DNA of 64,000 nt. Origin: CBDCOD01 sp965219665 (GTDB taxonomy: Bacteria > Pseudomonadota > Gammaproteobacteria > CAKMZV01). Each line of letters begins with the position of its first letter. The stretch's first letter is position 1. The notes beneath the pieces are model-generated. The model saw only the letters and a program-made list of their open reading frames with translations. It had not been told where the DNA came from and did no database searches. The position numbers and the translations under genes were made by a program. Shown here piece after piece: positions 11,233-20,426 of the stretch. The DNA lies in NCBI GenBank assembly GCA_965219665.1, contig CBDCOD010000017.1:1-64000 (forward strand). The letters run 5' to 3'.

Positions 11233-11691
11233 CTAAGCAGGTTTTTCTCTATCTACCAATGTCAATAGAAAGTGACTAAGGAATTCATGTCTATTTTTAT
11301 TATTGGATTTGTTAAATATGCTAATTGCCTGATTTTGAATAGTTTTTTCACTAACGCTCCGTAAGGAGGCTATCTCTTTATATGTAAACCCCTTTATAAT
11401 CAGCATAGCGACTTCTTTCTCCGCTTTACTTAAAAGCCACCCCTCTAAAATATTTTCTATATAGACAGACAAATCCTTTTCAAAGTCAGATAGTGCTTCC
11501 GAAGCCTCCCTAAGCCTAGCTTTATGTGCTTGTAACTCCCTAATGTTGTAGTATAACAACCAGCAAGCAAGTAACACAAATATTAATTCTATCCATAAGT
11601 GTACACCTATATCATCCACCCAAAAATCAAAAACAACATCCAGGACAAAGAAAGATAAGATAAATACATTAATTATAACTATTTTATACAT
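11233..11691 (-). CDS. Membrane-anchored LuxR-type HTH protein
   Basis: 152 residues. Two hydrophobic segments (about 3-25 and 31-49) are followed by a charged, probably coiled-coil stretch (about 50-85) and a C-terminal LuxR/GerE-type helix-turn-helix (about 88-145, LSKAEKEVAMLIIKGFTYKEIASLRSVSEKTIQNQ). There is no receiver or autoinducer domain, so the membrane part may be the sensor. It lies 125 nt upstream of the lipoprotein gene on the same strand and is the natural candidate to regulate it. The target is inferred from position only. Confidence 0.8.
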   Translation of the reverse strand: MYKIVIINVFILSFFVLDVVFDFWVDDIGVHLWIELIFVLLACWLLYYNIRELQAHKARLREASEALSDFEKDLSVYIENILEGWLLSKAEKEVAMLIIKGFTYKEIASLRSVSEKTIQNQAISIFNKSNNKNRHEFLSHFLLTLVDREKPA

Positions 11692-12011
11692 AACTAACCT
11701 ACTCCCGACTTATGGTACGTATTGTAAAATATTCTGTGCTTATTGACCAACTTTAGCGACACGCTGCGAATCGCAGTTTACGTTACAAAGTACTTACGCC
11801 AGAGCATACACTGTAATCTTACATTATTTATAATAAACGTCTTTGTCTTTTGATTAGGTAAACAAAAAGTCTACTGGATAGCGATATTTTGACAGAAAAA
11901 ATCAGAACGTGAGGCTATTTTTATACTGGAAATGGCAACTACGGGCAGCACTACAATATTGATAAAATTATTAGCCCTATCCTCATGTGCTTTATATCAC
12001 TAATAATCTAG
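11692..12011. other. Intergenic gap with a short palindrome
   Basis: 320 nt, A/T-rich, no credible gene. It separates pntB from the LuxR-type gene (both minus) and must hold the promoter of the latter, but I see no convincing boxes. A 13-nt perfect inverted repeat, ctgcgaatcgcag (11764-11776), resembles those at 59-80 and 17542-17564. Confidence 0.4.
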
Positions 12012-13391
12012 CTAATCTAAAGCCTTAAAGATATTTTCACACACTTTTTTGGCATCGCCGAAAACCATGAAAGACTTATCTAAATAGAAAGCCGCATTAG
12101 GTATCCCTGCATACCCTGGCGCCATAGATCGCTTAATTATGAATATTTGCTTGGCATTTTGTACATCTAAAATGGGCATGCCATAAATAGGACTTGACTT
12201 ATCTGTCTTCGCTGCTGGATTAAACACATCATTTGCGCCAATGACCAAAACAATATCAGTAGTTGAGAAATCACTATTGATTTCCTCCAACTCTAATATA
12301 TCATCATAATCCACATCTGCCTCTGCCAAGAGTACATTCATATGACCTGGCATACGACCTGCTACTGGGTGAATAGCAAACCGTACCAATACGCCACGCT
12401 CCTTTAGGCAATCAACCACCTCTTTCAAAGCATGTTGGGCATGTCCTACTGCCATGCCATAACCTGGGACAATAACAACCGATTCAGCATTCTGCATAAA
12501 ATAGGCAACATCCTCTGCATGCGCCTGCTTAATTGACTCCCCTTCTGTTTGCACTACAGCAGTGGCATCTTCTGTCCCAAAGCCACCCATCAATATACTA
12601 ATAATAGATCGGTTCATGTTCTTGCTCATAATATAGCTGAGTATAGCACCCGATGCCCCCACCAGAGAACCTGTAATAATAAGCACTGGATTAGACAAAC
12701 TAAAGCCGATACCAACTGCCGCCCAGCCAGAATAGCTATTGAGCACAGACACTATCACTGGCATATCTGCACCACCAATAGGACTTACAGAAAGGAATCC
12801 AAAAAGCAAACCCACTACAAGCAGCAATACAAATAGCTCTAACTGTGCCTCATAGGCAAAAGCAACTACTAAAGCAACTATAGTGAGTAAGAAAACGCCA
12901 CTCACTACGCGCTGATTTTTGAACATAAGGAACTTCCAATTTGGAAAAACTCCTTGCAACTTCATAAAAGCAACGCACGAACCAGTAAAAGTAATAGAAC
13001 CTATAACCAGCCCTACTGAAAGCTCTACTATCTGCCCAACATTTAACAAATCAATTCCATACTCTTCTGGTGACGTATACGCCGCAGACGCAATAAAAAC
13101 AGCAGCCAAGCCTACAAAGCTATGGAATAACGCCATCAGCTGCGGTAAAGCTGTCATCTGAATGCGTAAGGCAATCAACGAACCAACCAAACCGCCAGAC
13201 AAAATAGCAACAAAAATCCAAACAACATTATGTGTACTGGGCATAGCGATAGTGGTAAATACCACTATTGCCATACCAACCATGCCAATCAGATTACCCC
13301 TTCGGGCACTAGATGGAGACGCCAGCCCGCGAATAGATAAAATAAAGCAAACTGCCGCAATCAGGTGAAAATAAACAGCAAAATTGTCCAT
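12012..13391 (-). CDS. pntB: NAD(P) transhydrogenase beta subunit
   Basis: 459 residues, normal length. The N-terminal two thirds contain about eight to nine membrane helices that carry the proton channel. The C-terminal domain III binds NADP(H): IVPGYGMAVGHAQHAL, HPVAGRMPGHMNVLLAEADV, VIGANDVFNPAA. With PntAA and PntAB it couples proton entry to hydride transfer from NADH to NADP+ at the inner membrane. The start overlaps the pntAB stop by one base, so the genes are translationally coupled. Confidence 0.97.
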   Translation of the reverse strand: MDNFAVYFHLIAAVCFILSIRGLASPSSARRGNLIGMVGMAIVVFTTIAMPSTHNVVWIFVAILSGGLVGSLIALRIQMTALPQLMALFHSFVGLAAVFIASAAYTSPEEYGIDLLNVGQIVELSVGLVIGSITFTGSCVAFMKLQGVFPNWKFLMFKNQRVVSGVFLLTIVALVVAFAYEAQLELFVLLLVVGLLFGFLSVSPIGGADMPVIVSVLNSYSGWAAVGIGFSLSNPVLIITGSLVGASGAILSYIMSKNMNRSIISILMGGFGTEDATAVVQTEGESIKQAHAEDVAYFMQNAESVVIVPGYGMAVGHAQHALKEVVDCLKERGVLVRFAIHPVAGRMPGHMNVLLAEADVDYDDILELEEINSDFSTTDIVLVIGANDVFNPAAKTDKSSPIYGMPILDVQNAKQIFIIKRSMAPGYAGIPNAAFYLDKSFMVFGDAKKVCENIFKALD

Positions 13392-13678
13392 TACGACCTA
13401 CTCTTACGCTTGGTGAACATAGACAGCATTCTATTGGTAATAAGAAAGCCCCCAAAAATATTAACACTTGCCAGAAAGATAGCGATAAACCCCAAAATTG
13501 CGCTTAAAGAAACGCCCTCTAAACCTGCAGCAATAATGGCTCCAACAATAACCACTGATGAAATCGCATTAGTCACACCCATTAGCGGCGCATGAAGCGC
13601 AGGCGTTACTGACCAAACCACGTAATAGCCGACAAAGCATGCTAAAACAAATAAATATAACAGCGAAGTAAACTCCAT
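13391..13678 (-). CDS. pntAB: NAD(P) transhydrogenase alpha subunit 2 (membrane part)
   Basis: 95 residues with three hydrophobic helices (about 3-22, 35-56 and 60-82), corresponding to the C-terminal membrane segment of the single-chain enterobacterial PntA. The motif HAPLMGVTNAISSVVIVGAI is characteristic. Ends in the basic TKRKSRS. It sits between pntAA (23 nt gap) and pntB (one-base overlap). The split alpha subunit is the form common in alphaproteobacteria and many non-enteric bacteria. Confidence 0.96.
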   Translation of the reverse strand: MEFTSLLYLFVLACFVGYYVVWSVTPALHAPLMGVTNAISSVVIVGAIIAAGLEGVSLSAILGFIAIFLASVNIFGGFLITNRMLSMFTKRKSRS

Positions 13679-13701
13679 TTTTATCCTTATCTTATAGAAT
13701 A

Positions 13702-14838
13702 CTACTCAAAGAAAGCCTTCCAGTCCTCTGCTCTCAACACACCATCTTGGAACAACAGAGTCTGATCTAAAATATCATCCTCTATATCCACCTGTACTGT
13801 ATTATTCTCGACTGATAATAGCTCCACAAAATGCACCATATTTTTAGCCAATAATTCGCTGGCAGTCTGCGCCACCATTGATGCCACATTGGAATAACCC
13901 AAAATATGCACACCCTCTTTACAAACAACTTTGCCATACTGACTCATACTGCAATTGCCACCAGCTGACACTGCCAAATCAACAATGACTGACCCTTTTT
14001 TCATGCTTTTCACCATCGCATCATCTATGAGCACAGGGGCTTTTCTATTAGGAACCAACGCAGCACAAATCACAATATCCTGCTCGGTAATCACTTGCCG
14101 AACCAAAGCATTTTGCTTCTGCATATAAGCCTCAGACATCGCCTTAGCATAGCCAGTAGAACTTTGAGCATCCTTAAACTCCTCATCCTCAACAGCGACA
14201 AACTTAGCACCCAAAGATTCCACCTGCTCTTTTGTACTGGGTCGCACATCTGTAGCACTCACTATTGCACCTAAGCGTTTTGCTGTCGCAATGGCTTGCA
14301 ACCCCGCAACCCCCACGCCCATCACCATTATCTTGGCTGCCTTAATCGTTCCTGCAGCGGTCATCATCATTGGTACCGCTCGCGGCAAAAATTCAATAGC
14401 ATCTAACACCGACTTATACCCGACCAGGTTGGCCTGTGAACTCAGCACATCCATAGACTGTGCTCGCGAGGTACGCGGAATACGCTCCAATGCAAACACA
14501 TTAACCTTCTTCGCCAATAGTTTCTTGAGCACTTCAGCATTATGCATTGGCTGAGCAATACACACCAAATACTTACCCGCCTCCAACAAATCGGTCTCTT
14601 TAAGTGTTGGAGGAGCCACCTTAAGTACCACATGGGCATCCTTCAGGGCTTCCACTGCATTTGCAACAATTTTTGCACCAACAGCGATAAACTGCTCATC
14701 GCTAATGTGCGCCAAATTACCTGCACCACGCTCAACAACCACCTCAAAGCCTTTCTTTAAATACATTTGAACAGCAGCAGGACTTAATGCCACACGCCTC
14801 TCATGGGGTGCACTCTCTTTTAGAACAGCAATTTGCAT
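13702..14838 (-). CDS. pntAA: NAD(P) transhydrogenase alpha subunit 1 (NAD-binding)
   Basis: 378 residues, soluble domain I related to alanine dehydrogenase. It has an N-terminal MQIAVLKESAPHERRVALSPAAV block and an NAD-binding Rossmann motif GVGVAGLQAIATAKRLGAIV (about 175-195) followed by the acidic D of TDVRP. The conserved RQVITEQDIVICAALVPNRKAPVL segment follows. Ends before any membrane helix, which is supplied by PntAB. First gene of pntAA-pntAB-pntB. The aagg before the start is very close to the ATG, so the ribosome binding site is weak. Confidence 0.97.
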   Translation of the reverse strand: MQIAVLKESAPHERRVALSPAAVQMYLKKGFEVVVERGAGNLAHISDEQFIAVGAKIVANAVEALKDAHVVLKVAPPTLKETDLLEAGKYLVCIAQPMHNAEVLKKLLAKKVNVFALERIPRTSRAQSMDVLSSQANLVGYKSVLDAIEFLPRAVPMMMTAAGTIKAAKIMVMGVGVAGLQAIATAKRLGAIVSATDVRPSTKEQVESLGAKFVAVEDEEFKDAQSSTGYAKAMSEAYMQKQNALVRQVITEQDIVICAALVPNRKAPVLIDDAMVKSMKKGSVIVDLAVSAGGNCSMSQYGKVVCKEGVHILGYSNVASMVAQTASELLAKNMVHFVELLSVENNTVQVDIEDDILDQTLLFQDGVLRAEDWKAFFE

Positions 14839-14982
14839 ACCTTAATAACCTTTGACTATGAAACCGCTTTCATTATCCTCTAAAACCACTTAAACATAAC
14901 CAATTTATTTACCCAATATACCGAAAAAAACACACATTTTCCTACTCGGCATGCGCCATTACAAAACAAACAATACCAAATT

Positions 14983-15858
14983 TTAGCTCCGCACGAATGA
15001 GCTCATAAACACACCACCAAACACCAGCGCAGCCCCAACAATATGATAGTAAGCCAGCTGCTCATCTAACAATCCAACACTTGCTACGGTTGTAAACACC
15101 GGCATTAAATGTATGCTCTGGCTCGCAGCAGCTGCACCTATTCTACGCACACAATACGCATACGTAATAAAAGCAACAATTGAGGCAAACACCCCTATAT
15201 ACAGATAACTAACTATATTTAGCGCACCAGTCGGTATAGGCTCTGCTCCACTCAGCCCCCAAATAGCTGACAGCACCAACCAGCCCATCAGCATCGTAAT
15301 CGCAAAAAACTCCAAAGAACTTAACTCCTCTGGTCTATAGCGCAATAAATTAGAATACAACGCCCAAACAACCGCCGCAGCCACAATCACAAAATCGCCT
15401 GTAAAACCACCCCACTGATAACTGCTCTCCAAGCGGGTAGTAATAGCCACCACGCCCAACAGCGAGCACACAACGCCTAATAACTGCATCCAATGCAACG
15501 TCTGCTTCCAAAACAGCAAGGCCAGAATAAGCGTAAACACAGGGATACTACTATTAAGAATGCTCGCGTTAGCCGCTTGTGTATGATGCAGCCCAGCATA
15601 CACCATAGCGTTATACAGAGTAATACCACAAACTGCCGTTACAAATAACACACCAAAATGCGCTTTAATAACTGCACGCTTCTTCCATAATTGAGGCAAA
15701 AACCATGGGATAAACAAAAGACTGGCAACGCTCCATCGAGCCATACTCAACGCCACTGGATCAATAGCCGTTTCTTCTGACAAAAAGCGGCCTATAATAA
15801 AATTACTGCTCCAGCACAGTGGAGCAACTGGAAACACTAACCAGACCCACTTACTCAC
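14983..15858 (-). CDS. DMT-superfamily permease (EamA/RhaT)
   Basis: 291 residues, about ten hydrophobic helices in two homologous EamA halves (about 5-135 and 150-285). The usual motif PVFTLILALLFWKQTL closes the first half and HLMPVFTTVASVGLLDEQL the second. Members export or import small metabolites such as amino acids or nucleobases; the substrate is not deducible. It starts 13 nt after the UPF0126 gene and is probably co-transcribed with it. Confidence 0.88.
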   Translation of the reverse strand: MSKWVWLVFPVAPLCWSSNFIIGRFLSEETAIDPVALSMARWSVASLLFIPWFLPQLWKKRAVIKAHFGVLFVTAVCGITLYNAMVYAGLHHTQAANASILNSSIPVFTLILALLFWKQTLHWMQLLGVVCSLLGVVAITTRLESSYQWGGFTGDFVIVAAAVVWALYSNLLRYRPEELSSLEFFAITMLMGWLVLSAIWGLSGAEPIPTGALNIVSYLYIGVFASIVAFITYAYCVRRIGAAAASQSIHLMPVFTTVASVGLLDEQLAYYHIVGAALVFGGVFMSSFVRS

Positions 15859-15871
15859 CGTCTAGCCACAC

Positions 15872-16498
15872 TCACTTAAAGCGAAATTTAGGCAATCCGA
15901 CATTAGTACGAATCGCCCACAGCCTAAGCACAAAAATGAGCAAGCCCACAATTACCGACGCTAATACTGTACTCATACCAAAATGCAGCAACGCAATAAA
16001 GCCCAATGCACCACCCCACGACAGCGTTGCATACAATGCACTCGTAAAAACAATCGGATGCTCATTGCATAGCACATCGCGCATAATACCGCCCATCACG
16101 CCTGTCAACATACCCATAAAACTGGCAGCAATAATAGAAATATCCATTGACAGCGCAACAATGGTTCCTGCAATAGAAAACGTAGCAAGTCCTGCTGCAT
16201 CGGTGATAAGAAAATGCTGTGGACGGACACGCACCACACGAGCCACCATAAAGGTAATGATAGCACTCACAACAGAAGCGACAAAAAATACTTGATCATA
16301 CACCCAAAACACATCCCTATCCAACAACATATCTCGTAGCGAACCACCTCCCAATGCTGTTGTAATAGCAATAATAACCACTCCAAACAAATCAAACTGC
16401 TTATCACCTGCTTTAAGCACGCCAGATGCCGCAGACCCCACCACCGCAATCAACGTCAACCAATATAAAACCGTTATAAAATCAGAAACCAATACCAT
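15872..16498 (-). CDS. TRIC/UPF0126 family membrane protein
   Basis: 208 residues with about seven membrane helices arranged as two UPF0126 repeats. Each repeat carries the family signature: ALGGGSLRDMLLDRDVFWV in the first and GVMGGIMRDVLCNEHPIVF in the second. Bacterial relatives form trimeric cation channels or have been linked to glycine transport. Upstream of and close to the DMT permease gene. Confidence 0.9.
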   Translation of the reverse strand: MVLVSDFITVLYWLTLIAVVGSAASGVLKAGDKQFDLFGVVIIAITTALGGGSLRDMLLDRDVFWVYDQVFFVASVVSAIITFMVARVVRVRPQHFLITDAAGLATFSIAGTIVALSMDISIIAASFMGMLTGVMGGIMRDVLCNEHPIVFTSALYATLSWGGALGFIALLHFGMSTVLASVIVGLLIFVLRLWAIRTNVGLPKFRFK

Positions 16499-16597
16499 TG
16501 CTATTTTCTATGCAACCATGACTCCAAAAATAACGTACGGTAGTACAACGCCCGCAATATAGCACAGCCTATGTAAGCGCCTCACATCATGATAAAA

Positions 16598-17383
16598 CTA
16601 TTTTTTAGGAACGGCAACCACCCTAAACCCATCTACACTAAATCCGCGATTGGGAAGGTTTGCCGCACGATGCGCAAACCGCATGAAATGCTCAGGACAA
16701 TGATGCGACCCACCTCGGCGCACTCGGGTTGTGCCATCCGCAGGTCCTTGGGGATTATGTGTTGTAAAACGATCTGCATACGTATTACCGCTATACCAAT
16801 CATCGACCCACTCCCACACGTTGCCCATCATATCGTACAACCCAAAAGCATTAGGTTTACGTGTTCCTACTGGATGCGTGATATCGTCGGAATTGATAAT
16901 AAACCACGCATAATCCTCTACCTCATCAGGGCGCATCCCCTGATCCCCTGCACGGGCTGCATACTCCCACTCTGCTTCAGTAGGTAAGCGATAATCATAC
17001 TGCTTATCTAACGCACTCAATTCCTGAGTGAAACGCTGTGCCATAAACCAGTTAATACCATTTACTGGCAAATTCTCCCAGTTATCGCGCTGCCAAGTAT
17101 TACCGGGACGATTCTCCATCACCTCAAGCCACTGCTTCTGAGTAACCTCAGTTTGACCCATTAAAAAAGCATCAATACGCACCTTATGATACGGTGTCTC
17201 ATCTACCACATCCGTCTCCTTAGGACTAGGAAACTCAGATAAGGCATCCTCCACATCCTCCGTACCCATAAAAAAAGAACCACTCGGCACTTCAACAAAA
17301 CGCATACCCAAAACATTAGTCACTTCCGCACGAACAGTACACACCAAAAGCACAGCAAATAGCGTTCCACATAATAATTTATA
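16598..17383 (-). CDS. Secreted formylglycine-generating-enzyme-family protein (SUMF1 fold)
   Basis: About 261 residues from the ATG at 17383 (gaggtg 8 nt upstream), with a signal peptide MYKLLCGTLFAVLLVCTVRA. An ATG further upstream at 17440 would bury the signal peptide. The FGE-sulfatase fold is clear: FVEVPSGSFFMG, EVTQKQWLEVM, PVNGINWFMAQRF, YRLPTEAEWEYAARAG, GLYDMMGNVWEWVDDWY, RVRRGGSHHC. Of the two Cys that form the copper site of true FGE, only the first (GGSHHC, about Cys229) is present. The second position, five residues later, is Met. It is therefore probably not a canonical sulfatase activator. Periplasmic; partner unknown. Confidence 0.87.
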   Translation of the reverse strand, partial: YKLLCGTLFAVLLVCTVRAEVTNVLGMRFVEVPSGSFFMGTEDVEDALSEFPSPKETDVVDETPYHKVRIDAFLMGQTEVTQKQWLEVMENRPGNTWQRDNWENLPVNGINWFMAQRFTQELSALDKQYDYRLPTEAEWEYAARAGDQGMRPDEVEDYAWFIINSDDITHPVGTRKPNAFGLYDMMGNVWEWVDDWYSGNTYADRFTTHNPQGPADGTTRVRRGGSHHCPEHFMRFAHRAANLPNRGFSVDGFRVVAVPKK

Positions 17384-17541
17384 CATCCTTTCTACACCTC
17401 TTAAAAAACAAACTAACAGCCGCCTAATACATAGCGGCACACAAACGACTAATCAGTATACTGCATACGCACTGTCCATCATCAGCCTTTTCTTCCAAAT
17501 GTCAGCAAAACAACTGTAATAGGCATCGTTTATCCTATTAC

Positions 17542-17564
17542 TCTGCGCAAAGCGCGGTCGCAGA
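17542..17564. repeat. ctgcg/cgcag inverted repeat in gap 17384-17648
   Basis: Arms tctgcg (17542-17547) and cgcaga (17559-17564) with an 11-nt loop, in the gap between the ABC ATPase gene and the FGE-family gene (both minus). It resembles hairpins at 59-80 and 11764-11776. There is no U-run, so it is not a clear terminator. Confidence 0.35.
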
Positions 17565-17648
17565 ACGACATGCCACGACTACGCGCAACACGACAAACCA
17601 CCCTTTGAAGCAGTACGACTGCTACGACAAGGCGCTCAAAAAAGAAAA

Positions 17649-18491
17649 TTATTTGCTTGCTGTGGTATTTTGAACAAATTTGGCAACATGTTCATTAGCT
17701 GGATTCGCCAATATTTCATCGGGCGTGCCAATCTGACTAATCCCCCCCTCTTCAATAATGGCAATCCGTGAACCTATATGAATAGCCTCATTCAAATCAT
17801 GTGTTATAAATATGATGGTTTTTTGCACCTTTTGTTGCAACTCTAGCAGTTGATCTTGTAACTCACAGCGAATAAGCGGATCTAACGCGCTAAAAGCCTC
17901 ATCCATAAGCAAAATATCTGTATCGGCACTCAAAGCACGCGCTAAGCCAACACGCTGCTGCATGCCACCGGAAAGTTGCGAAGGGTACAGAGCCTCATTA
18001 CCCTCTAAACCCACTAAAACAAGCGTTTCAGCCGCGTGCTCTAACGCCTTCTTCTTGGGCACACCAGCAACCAACAGTCCATAAGCCGCATTCTCTAATA
18101 CCGTTTTATGTGGCAACAGCCCAAAATGCTGAAAAACCATGCTCATTCTGGTACGCCTTAACTCAATGAGCGCCTTCGTATTCAAAGAGCATACATCTAT
18201 ATCCTCTAAAAAAATAGCGCCTTCCGTTGGCTCAATCAAACGATTGAAGAGCCGAATAAGTGTTGACTTGCCCGACCCTGACAAGCCCATCAACACGAAT
18301 ATTTCTCCACTACGCACATCCAAAGACACATCGTGCAAACCCACCGTACACTCTGTTTGGCTATATATGCTTGCCTTATCCTCGCCCTGCTTAACTAAAT
18401 CTAATGCAACAGGAATTTGCGCATCACTACCATAGATTTTATAGATATGCTCAAGGCGAATTTTGATATCCCGACTCAAAACCAACCTCAA
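17649..18491 (-). CDS. proV: Betaine/choline-type ABC transporter ATP-binding protein
   Basis: 280 residues of the ProV/OpuAA type: Walker A GLSGSGKST (about 75), Q-loop VFQHFGLLPHKTV, signature LSGGMQQRVGLARAL, Walker B ILLMDEAFSALDP, H-loop FITHDLNEA. The chain ends after the ATPase domain and lacks the paired CBS domains that sense ionic strength in ProV/OpuAA. Osmotic gating, if any, must work differently. The start overlaps the permease stop by 4 nt. Powers uptake of a quaternary amine such as glycine betaine or choline. Confidence 0.92.
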   Translation of the reverse strand: MRLVLSRDIKIRLEHIYKIYGSDAQIPVALDLVKQGEDKASIYSQTECTVGLHDVSLDVRSGEIFVLMGLSGSGKSTLIRLFNRLIEPTEGAIFLEDIDVCSLNTKALIELRRTRMSMVFQHFGLLPHKTVLENAAYGLLVAGVPKKKALEHAAETLVLVGLEGNEALYPSQLSGGMQQRVGLARALSADTDILLMDEAFSALDPLIRCELQDQLLELQQKVQKTIIFITHDLNEAIHIGSRIAIIEEGGISQIGTPDEILANPANEHVAKFVQNTTASK

Positions 18492-19366
18492 TTAGAAGTA
18501 TTCTGGCTACGCATAGCAGCGGTTCGCTTACCATACGCCTGTGCGATACGATCAAAAATAATAGCCAAAAATACAATCGCCAAACCTGCCAACAAACCTT
18601 TTGACACCTCAAGCCGCTGAATGCCCTGAAGCACCTGATAGCCCAAACCACCTGCACCAATCATAGACGCTATCACCACCATAGAAAGAGCCAGCATCGT
18701 TGTCTGATTAATACCTGTCATAATCGTTGGTAAGGCCAGAGGGAACTCTACAGTAAACAGTTTTTGCCGTGCAGTCGTACCAAAAGCATCTGCCGCCTCC
18801 ACTACTGCTGGATCAACTTGGCGAATACCCAAATTCGTCAAACGCACAATCGGTGGCAAAGCAAAAACCAACGTTGCCAACACCGCAGGCACTTTTCCTG
18901 GACCCAGCAACATCACAAAAGGGATAAGATAAACAAACGTAGGCAACGTCTGCATAATATCCAACACTGGCAAAAACACCCTCTCAACACGATCAGAACG
19001 TGCCATAAAAATGCCCATGGGCAAGCCAATAAAAACAGCCATTAAGGTAGAAACCAGCATCAACACTATAGTCTGCATAGTCTCTTCCCAATAGCCAATC
19101 GCACCACACAAAAATAGCAGCAGCATAATTAACAAACTACGCTTCCAGCACCGCGAGGCATGATAGGCAATCGCGCCAATAGCAATCAAAATAATATACC
19201 AAGGCACAGCAGTGAGCAAATCTTCCAAGCCAATCACAAGCTTAAGCAACGGCAGGAAAAAATCCTCTATGCTCTCGCCAAAGTTAATTACCAAATCTTC
19301 AAAACGCTGATCTACTACATTACGCAGTGACCTGGTATCAAAAATGGAAGGAAAATTAGAAGCCAT
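18488..19366 (-). CDS. proW: Betaine/choline-type ABC transporter permease
   Basis: 292 residues with a hydrophilic N-terminus of about 35 residues containing an amphipathic stretch, then about seven membrane helices. The ATPase-contacting EAA loop is EAADAFGTTARQKLFTVEFPL... with the conserved G. The downstream TMLALSMVVIASMIGAGGLG is typical of ProW/OpuAB/ChoW. Second gene of the proX-proW-proV operon, 52 nt after the binding-protein gene. Confidence 0.93.
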   Translation of the reverse strand: MASNFPSIFDTRSLRNVVDQRFEDLVINFGESIEDFFLPLLKLVIGLEDLLTAVPWYIILIAIGAIAYHASRCWKRSLLIMLLLFLCGAIGYWEETMQTIVLMLVSTLMAVFIGLPMGIFMARSDRVERVFLPVLDIMQTLPTFVYLIPFVMLLGPGKVPAVLATLVFALPPIVRLTNLGIRQVDPAVVEAADAFGTTARQKLFTVEFPLALPTIMTGINQTTMLALSMVVIASMIGAGGLGYQVLQGIQRLEVSKGLLAGLAIVFLAIIFDRIAQAYGKRTAAMRSQNTSN

Positions 19367-19418
19367 GTCAATAGCATACGAACGCTACGCATTCGTATGC
19401 CCACACAATACAGAGAAA

Positions 19419-20426
19419 TTAGCGGCTTACTTTGTCCGCAACCTCAGTTGGAACCCACTGTCTCCACTCATCAAAAGACTTTAAGAAGTGTTCAGCGGCA
19501 TCTGCGGGAGACGCCTTATTAGCATCTGCCCATGCAAGCACTTGGTTGAGAGAGGCCACTTTATAGGTTGCCTTAGATAAGAATTTTGCCACATCAGGTG
19601 CCTCATCTTTAACCTTATTGGTCATCACTGTCACAACCTTAGCACTCGCAAAATCAGTACGCTGTGGATTAGCGCAAGACTTATCCGAAATACAAGAAAA
19701 CTTGCTCTTATCGAAACGATCCATTTTCAACTTCTTCAAGTTATAGCGACCTAGCACATCTGTTGGCCCCCAGTAATAAGCCAGAACAGGCTTTTTGCGT
19801 GTTACCTGCCGCGCAATGACCGCTTTCAAATTTGCACCCGATCCGGGTGAGAAATACTCAAAATTAGCCTTCTCCAACGCATACGCTTTGAAGAAATTAC
19901 GCGTAGTAATCTCACAGCCCCATCCCGGAGGACAGCCATAAAAACGACCTTGCTTGGGATTTTCTTTGCTTGCAAACAGTTTCCAGTATTTTGCCAAATC
20001 ATCCACATGACGCAAATCAGGATACTTATTATAAATATAATCTGGAATAAACAGACCTTCTACACCGCCTCCTTCAAAGGTATCGCCCGCCACAGAGGCA
20101 TTACCTTTTTTCTGTATTTTTTTCCATGACTCTTCAACCGTACTAATCCACAACTCTGGTACGATATGTGGCTTAGATTTTGACAGCACACTGGACATAG
20201 TAGGCACCGTATCCCCTGGAACCAACTCGGCACTACAGCCATAACCATCACGCAAAATGCGCAATAACACCTCAGCATGAAAAGAGGCTGAAAGCCAAGT
20301 CATATTGGCAATACTCAACTTGCCAGCCTTACCACAATTTGGCGCAGCATTAGCTGTTGAAACAATAAAACATAAAGATAAAAAGAATGAGACGAACATG
20401 AATCGTCCACGTGACAAATTTTGCAT
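19419..20426 (-). CDS. proX: Betaine/choline-type ABC transporter substrate-binding protein
   Basis: 335 residues with a cleavable signal peptide (hydrophobic to ANA, about residue 27; no lipobox), then an OpuAC-family periplasmic binding protein. The mature protein has Trp/Tyr-rich stretches that could supply the aromatic cage for a quaternary ammonium (LSIANMTWLSASFHAEVLL, PELWISTVEES, VLAYYWGPTDVLGRY). It also has several Cys (CPPGWGC, FSCISDKSCAN) that may form disulfides. The ribosome binding site aaggag is 5 nt before the ATG. Ligand (betaine, choline, dimethylglycine) not certain. Confidence 0.92.
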   Translation of the reverse strand: MQNLSRGRFMFVSFFLSLCFIVSTANAAPNCGKAGKLSIANMTWLSASFHAEVLLRILRDGYGCSAELVPGDTVPTMSSVLSKSKPHIVPELWISTVEESWKKIQKKGNASVAGDTFEGGGVEGLFIPDYIYNKYPDLRHVDDLAKYWKLFASKENPKQGRFYGCPPGWGCEITTRNFFKAYALEKANFEYFSPGSGANLKAVIARQVTRKKPVLAYYWGPTDVLGRYNLKKLKMDRFDKSKFSCISDKSCANPQRTDFASAKVVTVMTNKVKDEAPDVAKFLSKATYKVASLNQVLAWADANKASPADAAEHFLKSFDEWRQWVPTEVADKVSR

